Assembly (NCBI GenBank): GCA_021442155.1
Contig: CM038215.1
Location: forward strand, 279,422,413-279,486,412
DNA length: 64,000 nt
DNA from: Cymbidium sinense
Taxonomy: Eukaryota > Streptophyta > Magnoliopsida > Asparagales > Orchidaceae
Reading direction: 5' to 3'
In this document: piece after piece, positions 39,101 through 51,000 of the stretch
Position numbering within the stretch: position 1 is the first letter of the stretch
Layout: every line of letters starts with the position of its first letter
Notes under the pieces: model-generated
Told to the model about the DNA's origin: nothing
Seen by the model: the letters and a program-made list of their open reading frames with translations, nothing else
The model's database searches: none
Program-made: the position numbers and the translations under genes

Positions 39101-41200
39101 ATAGGTTGAATTCAAGGATTTAGTTGCCTTGAAGTTAAATCCTATAAAGTATAGCTTTTATTAAGTTATCAAAAACTATGAAATCATTGTAAAAAGTTAT
39201 ATGAGTTCCTATTTATCAAGATTCATTAGATGTATTTTCTTTCTTTACAAAGAAACACCGGCTTTGCATAAAATATGAAAAAAAGCAATTTCTTTAAGTA
39301 CAAACTATCCATTTACTTAGGGTTTTTTTAGTTTCTCTTATAGGGAGTAGTGTCATAGCTTTTAGACTTGCCCTAAACCAAGATCACTATAATCCCGAAT
39401 GTTACCAAGTTTATCTTTTATATGATTAGTTGAATGGCCATTTAGGGACTTAAGTTTTTCTAACGGTGATCAAGCATTTGTCTTGAAGTTGGTTGGCTTC
39501 AAGTTAAAAAGATGTTTGCTAAATTTTCATGTCTAGTTTCTTCTCCTCTTTTTATTTTTGCTTATTTATTTGTTCTATAATTGTTATTAGTGATGAATAA
39601 TTTCACCATATTTAATAATATGACTTAGTCAAACTTCAAATGTTATGGACGATTACGACTATCAGCTAAGTACCACATTCAATAAACGCTTCTTTAACAT
39701 CACTGCCTTCTCTATTATGTACTTGATTTTTGAATTATGTTGGATGGTAGGTGCCCAAATTTTCAAGCATTTACTTGATCTTCAATGAAAAATTCCTAGA
39801 TATTTTTAGCCATTTGTGGTTGATGAGGTTTTAACTCATCATGTTGGTAAGCTCTCTCTCCATTTGGTTGATTTGCTTCTTGTGATGCTTAGCTAATAAC
39901 TCGTGGCATTATCCATCATCACTGCACATAAAAGAGTATTAGATCCAAATACTTATAAGACAATAAGGTTCGGATGTATGGTGGTACCCGACCGTATCGG
40001 CCTTTTATTCTTTTGCAATAGCTTTATAAAAATTATTTGATGTTTTGTTTAGCTTATGCATTAGAAAAAGTTTGCCTTTTCATAGTTCGTTTATGATTTG
40101 TGATTGTTGTATGGCCTGGGTGCGATTAGGCTCTTAGGATAGAATTAAATTTTCTATCCATTAATAACTCATAACTAAACTTTTAAAATAACTCATAATC
40201 TCATATAAAAAGTTAGGCATTAAATCAAGAAAAAAAATATTTAGCAACCCATTAGCTAGATGTTGTATGTTTAATATCATGCATAATCATCTTATTTCAC
40301 TCTTGTTAGGAGAGAGATTCCATATAAATGCGTGCATGAGTACATTGTGAGATAAGAAAATAGCTAAATTAGGGCTAAAAGACCATAACTAAGATCTCGG
40401 AATACTATGTACCATCAACAACACCCTCCCAATAGGCTTATGAATAGATTTTTGGGCACTAAGAAATGTGACACTCTTACCTAACATAGAAGGAAGAAAA
40501 TAATACATATTTAAATTATTTTTTATACACAAACATGATAGAGTACTCATGAGTAATCTATTTAATAAGTATAATAAGGATCTTACTAGTTGAAAAGATC
40601 CTATCCTTGCTTTAGGTGAAATTTTCTTATGAGTCAAGAAAGTGCATTCCTTGAACAAGGTAAGTGTCTCTCTTTAAACAAGATGAGTGCTTTCTTGAGC
40701 AAAGCAAGTGCACCACTTGGTCAAACAAGTGTTCTATGCAAATTGATGAGGTCTTTGACAAATCTATGGGGATCTTAATGAGTTCTACAAAAATGTAAGA
40801 TCTTTCCCTAGCCATAATTGGGACACAGAACTTAGGTAGGTTTTGCTGATTCAATAAGTGTAAGTTCATCCCTTCCGTGTTAGGCCAAGTTGTCTTAAGC
40901 CAATTCGACTTGACTTGAAACAATACCTATGATATTTTGGATATAAATATCCCATTTATTTATTTTAATAATATATTCTATTTTATAATTTATTTTATAT
41001 GTATTTAAATATTTGATCTAAATGAGATTGATATAGACTCAAATCAAATCTAATTAAAAACAAAAGGATTTTTTGTGATCAATTTTTTTATTTTATTTTA
41101 TGATTATATTTTATTTCAAAAGAAAATTAGTTAAAAAAATTTAAAATATCTTAATTTGTTTTGAGTGTTTTTAAAAATAATGTTTTTATTTTTAAAAACA
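36191..41200. other. Long intergenic region, no supported gene
   Basis: Mostly AT-rich. 37000-38100 contains short broken frames that do not match a family I can name. Around 40630-40740 a ~22-base motif built on (GA)ACAAG(…)AAGTG recurs four times. Frames at 37036-37368, 38793-38984, 40389-40658 and 40627-40923 have no domain or neighbour support. Confidence 0.4.
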
Positions 41201-41217
41201 AAATAATACAAACACAA

Positions 41218-41432
41218 GGGGATGATTTGGATCAATTTTATATTTTGTTTATTGTTTTTTTATATTTTTATTTGTTTTATTTATATTTTGTTTCATAATA
41301 AAATATGCTTGTCAATGATAATTATTTTTAAAAATACTCAAAATATAAATGTTATTTTGAATATTTCCAAAAAAAAACTTAAAAAAATACAATAAATAAA
41401 ATATTTTTAAAAAAATTGATCCCAAACAAGCC
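41218..41432. mobile_element. Short MITE-like inverted-repeat element
   Basis: The left end GGGATGATTTGGATCAATTT and the right end, reverse-complemented, GGCTTGTTTGGGATCAATTT form an imperfect ~20-bp terminal inverted repeat around a 215-bp AT-rich non-coding core. A matching target duplication was not clear, so the class is uncertain. Confidence 0.45.
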
Positions 41433-41914
41433 TAGCTTCAAAGTATTTTTATTTTTTATTTTTTAAGATATTTAAAATAACTTTTGAATATTTTGAGTAT
41501 TTTTAAAAATGTTTATTTCTATCAAATATGAATAAAATAAAAAAAATTTATGAAAATAAAAGTAATATATATATAAAGTTAAAAACAAAATTAGAAATAT
41601 AAAATAACATAAAGCTCAAAAGACTCTTCAACTTATTTAATTTGAATTGTGCCCTAATAAAAAAAAGTAGTTCAATCTTGGAGCACAACATAGAGTTTTT
41701 TATTGTCTACTAATGCTCAGCACGATGTAGACTTCCTTTGGAAGTTTGGAGTTCAAAGAAAATTTTCATAATTTCACAGTCAGCTTTGCCTATGTAGCCG
41801 TTTCTGTGGCGTTTTGGGTTTACCAAGACAACGCACACACTGACACAACTTGGACCGGCCTGCTCTCCCCCTTCTTCCCTGACAAGCTTCGTCTTCCTCT
41901 TCTCGGCAGGACAG

Positions 41915-41920
41915 TATATA
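41915..41920 (+). promoter_or_regulatory. Probable PARP2 TATA box
   Basis: TATATA within ACAGTATATAACC, 85 bases before the PARP2 ATG. It is followed by a GAGAGAGCGAGCGAGCGAGA purine repeat (41956-41987) that would lie in the 5' UTR. Confidence 0.5.
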
Positions 41921-42004
41921 ACCATTTATTTTTCAAACCTCTGGCCTCATTGCCGGGAGAGAGCGAGCGAGCGAGCGAGAGAGAGATTTTAAAGGGAGAT
42001 ACAA

Positions 42005-45000
42005 ATGGCTTCCAAGCTCAAAGTCGACGAGCTCCGAGCCAAGCTTTCACTCCGAGGCCTCGACACCTCCGGCACCAAACCCATCCTCGTAAGGCTTCAT
42101 CTCTTTATCGCGCTTCTTTCCCTTGCCAGAAATCTGGAACTTATTTGATCCGATTCCAGGTCACGAGGCTTGAAGCGGCGTTGCAGAGCGAAGAGGAGAA
42201 GGAAAAGGAAGCCGATCCTGATGAGGCCGCTCCTACGAGTGGGGTTTCGAACGGCCGTGGGAAGAGGAAGAGGAGCTCTGATGTCGTTGCAGATGATGGG
42301 AAGAAGAAGGGTGAATGCTTAGACGAAGAGGAGTTGGTGAAGTGTACTGTGCGTGAGTTGAAGGCGTTGGCCGCCCGATGCGGGGTTTCAGCGATTGGAA
42401 CGAAGATGGAGCTTGTCAAGAGGCTTTCAGGTGCTGCAGAGATTCCAAATGAAACCGTGGAAGGTGAGTGTTTCCGTATTTTGAATCGTTTTTTTTTTTC
42501 TTTTTGGCACACTCGAAATATATTGTCGTGTAATTTTTATATAAATGTATTGTGATTTTTGGATATTATTTTGTTTATGAATAATTTTATTGAACATCAA
42601 TTTTTTTAGGACCCCTTGTACTTTTTTTTCCCTATTCAATTTCATAATTTAGCAAGTAATTATTTGTGATATCAAATTCTATCTTCAGATTAAGGGAGGT
42701 AAAGATAAAAGAATGAATGGATTGAAGAATCAATATCTTGTCTGAAAAGGAGTAATATATGTTACTTGAAAAAAATTTACTCTTCCAAAAATAAATAAAG
42801 ATTAATTGAAGTGATTTACTTGTATTCTCCTCAATTTTTTTCTTTGTGGACAAGAGAAGGACGATTTGATTTAAATTATGATGTTTTAATTATACTTGTT
42901 AGAAGAGGTGCCTGAAAAGATTGAAGAGGAGAGATTGGTCACTGCTACCAAGAAGGGTGGTGCTGTTTTGGACCAATGGCTTCCAGATGACATATAAAGT
43001 CGAGATTCCATGTCTTTTATAATGTATGTGATTATCATTTCAACCAATCAACCTTTCCTTTCATCATCGTTGAATTGTTTTGAGATTTTGTTTAAGTATT
43101 TGCATTTGATTTCATTTTCTTGTTTGAACTTAGTTGTGCATTTCTTATTAAATATGAATTCAAAGAAGAGTGGTATTTGGTGAAATATAGTCTAAGCCTC
43201 TCATAGCAGTGATGACAATAAAATTGTAGAATGCACCTCCAAGTACCCTTGGGAAGCAACATTTGGAAAACAATTCTTGCTGCAATGCTTATTGTATAAT
43301 TGTGAAGGCATTTATTTGTTACTTTTCTATGTCTGACACCTAAGTGCTTTTTATATTACAGGGTTTCCATTTTTGTTTTATATTAACCTAGAGGACTCTT
43401 ACGTGCAAACCGTTTATTTATTTATTAGTACCACTGGATTATTTCCATATAAATACATTGTGGACTTGGATTTTGAACTCAAACTAAAATGATGAGGATG
43501 AGGTTAGTATCATGGCTTTCCTGAATGTGACATATAGAATTTATGTTCACAATGAAATTTCTTTATGCCAGAAACATTTTGTTTAGTTATAAGGAATTTG
43601 AGTGACAAACAATCAAAAGAAAGGAAGTTAAAAATATTGAATAAGTGATTTATGATTAAAAGCAATCCAAAAAATGCCAGAATTTCATTTCATATCCTGA
43701 ACTTTCAAATCCAAAATGAATGTAAATATTTATGTGAGTTTTATGATTTTGACATAGTTATCACAGATATTTTAAAATTGTTGCATATTTGTTTATTGAA
43801 TAAATGTTTTACGTGTTTACTGTTGTTTATTTCATTTGCTAGTGCATAATCTGCCTGTACTCTTTCAATTTAGGGAGCTACTGTAATTAATCATTTTGAA
43901 TTAAATTAAATTTTTTTAGTGTCACTGCACTTGATTAGATGTTCTTTTCATTACGTGTCATCCTCAATTATAGCCAATTTAGAGTTTACATGATTAGTGC
44001 TATTCTTTTTGCTATATATATATATATATATATATATCGATGTGATGATTAGGAGAGTAGTCTGGAAAGCTTCTCGAACACAATGTTTGTTAAAAAATTG
44101 ATTTCATTGTTGCAGGGCGTGGATTTCTATGATGCTACGTTGAATCAGACAAATGTTGGAAATAATAACAATAAGTTTTATATTATTCAGGCTTTAGGTT
44201 TGTTCTATCTATTCATAGTTTCTTGCATACTTCTTTTCTTATAATTATTATTGGAGAGAATGTAGATTTTTCTCTTTGTTGGCTTTCATGGTTGTTACTA
44301 CTCTTTTTGTTTAAAATAATTTTGTTAACTCTTTGTCAGCCGTTCGATGACCCGGTTAGGAGAATAGATGCATTAGATTTGCCATATGTTAAGAAGGGTA
44401 GGGGTAGACCTAAAAAGACTTGGTTAAGATGTATAAAAAATGATCTTAGTCTACTTGAATTAAATAAGAGTTTGACACATAATAGGACACAATGGAGAAG
44501 AAGGATTCATAGCTGACCACATAGTGGGATAAAGGCTTGTTGTTGTTGTTGTGGTATGAAGTTAATTTCTTGCTTTACATTTAAGCCTATGTTTTCCAGG
44601 ATGCATATATTGTAGGAACATTTGGTCATGAGGTATAATGATTTATGGTATTTAGAATAAACATTTTGACCCAAAACTTTTTAATAGATGTGCGTGCACA
44701 AGAATATTTCGAGGTGATCTATATGCTATGAATAATGAGGATTTTTATTGTGCTACATTGAATCAGACATGCTGGAGACAATAATAATATAATTTATATG
44801 ATTCGAGCTTTAGGTTTGTTCTATCTACTCATAATTAGCTGCACACCTTATAATTACTAATGGGCAAAATTGTTGATTCTATTATTTGTTGGCTTTCTTG
44901 GTTATTACTTGTCTGTTCCTTTCAATAATTGTTTAGTCTATTGGTCATGATGAATAAGTATTTGTAGCATTCAAAAGTAACATTTTCACCTGAAACTTTT

Positions 45001-48000
45001 TTTAAATAGGCACACATGCATGGAAAGATTTGGAAGTGATCTTCATGCTATAGATATGTGTCTGACTTGATAAACTTTTAGAAGATAGGTCTCCACTGCA
45101 TGATTTATTCAATTCTTTGAATTTTATTCAACAATGAGTAATAGAAGAGCAGTATCTCCAATTGTGGCAGATTTATCATTCAAGTTCTTGCATATGCCAT
45201 TCCTGTTATTACTATTTTCTGGTTAGTAATACCCCATTATCAAGTTTTCTTGCCATCTCTTCATTTTCATGTAATCGACCTTTATAAATGGATGAGGTTA
45301 CACTTTAGAGCCTACTAAGTTCTTTTTACAATTTGTATTTCTGACATTTCTTGCCCTGGCATTGCCAAAATCTTTTGATCTCTCCTTATGCTGTTGGTTG
45401 TTTCGTATTCCTAACAATGCTGGTTGTTTATACTAATGGGTACTTCAGTTGACAACATAGAATAAGCAATCGATACCTTCCATAGCGCGCGTGCGCACAC
45501 ACACACACACAAAGAATGATACTGATTAAAGTCTTATATCCAAATTTTAGTATTGCAACACCTTGCTTACTCTTTCCATCCTTCACTATTTTTTAAACAA
45601 AATTTTTTTTGTGCACTTAACTCAAAAAGTTATGAAACATAAAACAAGGATTCAATTCATAAATTTATTGTTTGATACAACAACAACAACAACAAGCCTT
45701 AATCCCACTATGTTGTTTGATAAGGGAGAATATATATTTTGACTATAGATTCAATTGACTGATTTATGTTTTTGGTGCTATATTTCTTCGTAACATTAAA
45801 TTTTGGAGATAGCAAAAATTTTAGTATTGCATTACCTTATTCTCTCTTTACCATCATGCACTATTTAACATGACAAAAGTTGTCTCTGTACATATAGAGT
45901 TATGAAACATAATTTAGGAATTTATTTTATAAAATTTGTTATTTGATACGTGAGAATATCTTTTTTCTTGGTAGATTCAAAGATAATTTGTGGTTGTCGT
46001 GTTATATTACTTTGCGACAATTTATTAAAAAAAACTTCTATGACTTGCTGCACAGAATATATGTGAAATCTCCATGTAATACTGTGTTGCAGAATCTGAT
46101 GATGGCTTCAAGTACATGGTTTATAGTAGATGGGGCAGAGTTGGAGTGAGAGGCCAAGATAAACTGCAGGGTCCTTTCCAACGAGAAAGTGCATTACTGG
46201 AATTTGAAGCAAAGTTCTTTCAAAAGACAAAGAATCAATGGTCTAACAGAAAGAACTTTGTTTGTTATCCTAAATGTTATACTTTGTTAGAGATGGATTA
46301 TGGTGAAGCTGGAGAGGAGCTGGTAAGTTATAGTTTTATTTGAGGGCTTTGGATTTTATTGATTAATTAGGGCTTGCATTGACATTTGTTGATGTTTGTG
46401 CCTCCAATTAATCTATATTTGGCCTGTTTCCATCAGACGCCACCTAAAAAATCTATTGATACTCAATTTCGAGAGACAAAACTTGAGGGTCGTGTTGCAA
46501 AATTCATCTCTATTATTTGCAATGTCACCATGATGAAGCAGCAGATGCTTGAGATAGGCAAGCCATTTCTATATATTTATTTACATCACATTACTTGTAC
46601 TTTATGATTTGTCAATACTAGCTGCATCTCTTTATATCTTATTTATCTGATCAATCTAGCAAGATAAAAGATGATTACTATACGCCTGTAAAAGAATTTA
46701 TTCTACTATACTTGTTAACACTGTTTTTAAAGCCTAGGGCTATTTTAGAATCTAAGTGATCTTGGTTATGAAAGGGAACCTGAAGCATTCTAATCTTCTC
46801 TAATTTACTAAGAAATATATATTATTCACTGATAAATCTCCTCTAATACTATATAAAGGCACTCATTTGCTTGGACTCTGAATTTATCCTCTTTCCTTGA
46901 TGGCATAGCGTACCATTTATTTTAGTGCAAATCACTGTACCAAATCTTCAAAGGTTCCGCAATGTGATACACCAGAGATTGGGGGATGGACTCAAAACTA
47001 GTAAATTAGAATTAATAAATTCTCTTGTTTGATGTTGATTTCTAGCCTTTCTTGTCAATCCTAGGTCGCATTTCTTGATGAGTCGATGTGCTCTGCGAAT
47101 AAGACTTGAAGTATACAAAGATTTACCTTCTAATGATTTCTAATGTTATGAGCTCTGAATAATTCATTATGTTTACTTCTGACAAGACCCTTAGTTAGGA
47201 TTTATAGTCTGGAATCTCATGTTCTCTAAGCAACTTTGTACACATTTCTTCCTGTATATGCAATAATTATGAACTAACATGCTCAAAATATTTTTAATTC
47301 CATATTTGAATCTTAAGCTTCATTATGTTGGTTATTCTTTGAAAAACTAACCTACTGCCTCCTTTTTATCCAGGTTACAATGCTGAGAAATTGCCCCTCG
47401 GGAAGCTCAGCCAATCCACAATTCTGAAGGTAAGGCACGTGCTTGCAGCACCCTATTACTATGTGCCAAATAAAGCATTTTTCTGTTTTTTTTTTCTTGT
47501 CTCATAGAAGATTGTTGGTAGTTATGAACATCATGAACTTTGATTAGATTTATTTGCTGAGAGTTTCGTGCAACCAGATGAACTTTAAAAATAAGATTTC
47601 GCCAATTGTTCAAGTTTCTTATTTTTCAGCAACTGGGGCTTGTCATTGCTGCATGCATGGTTTTATTTTGATTTCTAAAAACCATATTGTTTGCCTTCTT
47701 AAGGGTTTAATTATGATTGGAATTCAATACAAAACTTTGATAACCAGTAAATACCTTGCGTATGTTATGTTGTATTCACCTTGAAGTATAAAAGGCAAAT
47801 AAAAGCTTCACAATGCAGAGTTTCCTGTTTGTTTTATTGTATGAAAATATACTAAAGTACATTAACGTGTTTGGATTGTAGAATATGAAACTTTTGTTCT
47901 AGATAATTTAGTTTTTGAATGATATATGTGTGGTGGTTTTGCAGATCATATGTAGAAAAAGAAATAATTCCTATTAATATATTTGATTTCTATTATTCTG

Positions 48001-51000
48001 AAAGAAAATAGTTAATCTTTCCTTGTATTGGCTCATCAGCAGCAGCATCAGCCTTATCCTAACAATTTTTGCCCTGTTTTATCATTGTTCATTCTCGTTG
48101 CACATTTGACGAAGTGTTGACTCGTTTGTAGAACTCATTTTGTATGATTGATAAGTATGTTATTTAGATTTGTCTCTTTAAACTTCCAATCGTTCTACAT
48201 CAACATTATCTACACATCTTATCATTGCATCATCTATTCTCTGTTCTGTGGATCCTAAACCACCTTGATATATTTGTACTTATCTTTTACGAGTTCAACT
48301 CCTACCACTTAATAATATATCCATTCCTTGATCTACTTTTCATAGTTTTAGCGCATCAATCTTGAACCTCTTATTTTTCTTTGCAGTCAACTCGGCTATA
48401 AGAATGATTTCGTTATAATCAATCACTCAATAACGCTTTTCCCTATATTTTTTTGAAAGGGGGGATTCAAATCGTCCATATGTGTTGGTCAATTAATAGT
48501 AAAAAATATTTATTTAGTAGTATTATCATCATTATCTCGGTTCTTCCAACTATTTGAGGTAAGGTTTGTGATGGACTTCAGTCACTTAATATTAACATTC
48601 AATTTTTGCTCTGAAAATCAAACCTCAGCCAATTTTAGCTGGCTTAAATTGAATGCTAAATATGTTATATAAAACCTTTATTTTTAACATTAGGTGGCTT
48701 AAATTTTTGCTCAGATAAGTTTACTTTTTTGACATTGTAAGTAATTAATTATGTATTATTATTTTATATACTATTCATTAGGAATTTCATTATGAAACTT
48801 GATAGTTTTCAAGGAAATTCATAAAGTTAAGCATAATCACTCTCGCCAAAAAATAATAGTCTACAGAATTTACCTTTTATCTGTTCTTTCTAGAATTGTG
48901 AAGTTGGGGCATACTTCATACTTCTTAAATGCTGAGAATATTATATGAAAAAGTTCAAATTTTCTTCTAACTTACTATAGTAATTATTTCTATTAGAAAA
49001 TATATTTTTAATTCTAAATCATTTTTTATGTTTAGCTTGCAAATTAGACATTTTCCAAAACACTAAATAGTCATTTTCAGTTGGAACCATTGCTTTATAA
49101 ATTCATTATGACATACTTGGTGCCTTTTTTTCATACATGACTGCTTATTACATGAATGCTTATATGTCAATGCCATTAATTTTACTGAATTCCTAAGTGC
49201 ATTCGGACAATTGCTCATTGAATTTTCTTTATTGTATTGTATTTATGCAAGATGAGGACCTAGTTGTTGATTTTATAGCCTCAGGTTCTTACATTTTAAC
49301 GTTATATGGTCGAAGACATTTATTATCCATAAATTTATGAAAATTTACTTTTTCCTCCGTTTAAGAATAACGGGGAGTTAAACAGTCCATGCGAAAGAGA
49401 TAATTTGATGAGGAATGCACAAATCAAAGCTGACCTCAATAGTGATGTTTCTAAAAAAAAATTGCTTTACCAGTTCAATACGAATTGCAGCTTTAAACAG
49501 GGAAGAACTGTAGAGAAGAGTTCACGTGGCTGACTCCCAAATAATTTCTATAGGCAGCCATTGCTAATAATGCTTCCATCCATTTTGGTCCACAGGACAT
49601 GCTTATAAATACTACAAGTATAATTCTGCACCAGTTTGTTTGTTCCTACTTAATGTTTCACGGGACCTACTGAATTGAACAGGGCTACGATATCTTGAGG
49701 AGAATCTCAGACGTGGTTGGGAAAGCAGACAGGAAAACACTTGAAGAATTAAGTGGGTAAGCCTCATCTGTAGTATAGAAGTTGCATATTTTTGTGAAGG
49801 ATAATCAAATATTGATATTTTTCTTTTATAGCATTATGTTGCATATTTATTTCGGGCACCAATTTGAATTTTTTTAAACGATTTGACACATGCATCTTGC
49901 AGTTGTGTTGTTTTTTCTAGTTTTGTGTGCCTAATTGATGGGCTCAACTTCAATATGGTTTTCACAATCATTGCAAATTAGGCGCAGGTTTAAAAGTTAG
50001 CAAATTAGAATTAACAAAATTAGAAATGCAAATTTTGAACCTCTTGAACAGCTTTTAGAACTAGTATTATCAAGTAATTGTGATAAATTTGCTTCTTTTT
50101 TGGTTTTCTGAGCTTGATCAGTTAGAATTAGTGATCTTACTAAATTTAAAACTCTGCACATCTAATTTCAAAAAACTATAGGTTGGATGAGCCACATCGA
50201 AGTGCTTTGACATTGAAAGAAGGCGTTAAACATTATTAAAGTACCTGATAATTAAATGTCCAGAAGTGTTTTAATATTGTATTGAACACGCAAGTAGGGC
50301 ATAGACCAGTGCTTTATTTCTTGGTTCTTACCAGGTCAACAACTTTCTGCAAGCTGGCATAACCTTTTTCTTTCATCTGGGAAGAAAATACTTACCTGTT
50401 TGACGTGAGTTGCTCGTGGCAATAAATGATAATGATGAGATGCATCGGGCCTGTTGTGTGATAGAAAAGTATTGCTTAGATTTAAGGAAAAATTTTATTA
50501 GATGGTGGTGAGACCTGAAATGCTAAATGGTTAGAATGTTGGTTTAGTAAAATTAAATATTGCTGAGATAAGGATGCTTAAGTGGATGAGTGGTTTTACA
50601 CTTAGAGGTAAAATGTGAAATGAATATATATGCGAAAAGGCTTGCATTAGTGGCAGATAAGATTAGAGAGAGTCACCTTAAATGATTTGGTCACATAAAA
50701 CGTCTGTTGTCTGATGAGTCAGGAGAGTAGATGTATTAGATTTGACCTATATTAAGAAAGATAAAGGTGGACCTAAAAAGATTTTATTATGAAGTGTAAA
50801 ATAATCTTATTTTATTAGAATTAAATGAGAATTTGACACTTAATAGAACACAATGGAGAAAAATGATTCATGTATCCGACTCCACATAGTGAGATTAAAG
50901 CTTGTTGTTGTTGTTATTGTTTGATGAGATCCTTCTGAAAATTACTGATTGAAATTGCTATTGTGGGTCTTATTATGAGCATTTTGGTTCGCTGATTATT

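Larger units (their letters stand above)
44198..46092 (+). other. PARP2 intron 4 with duplicated sequence
   Basis: A 1.9-kb intron holding a LINE fragment (44338-44552), a degenerate copy of exon 4 with its downstream flank (44738-45060), a (CA)n run (~45486-45511) and a 35-bp LINE-tail insertion (45678-45712). Donor GTTTGT, acceptor TTGCAG. Confidence 0.75.

Noticed and set aside
41746..42555. 269-codon open frame over the PARP2 start
   Set aside because: It has no upstream ATG start, is out of frame in exon 1, reads through intron 1 and joins the true frame only in exon 2.
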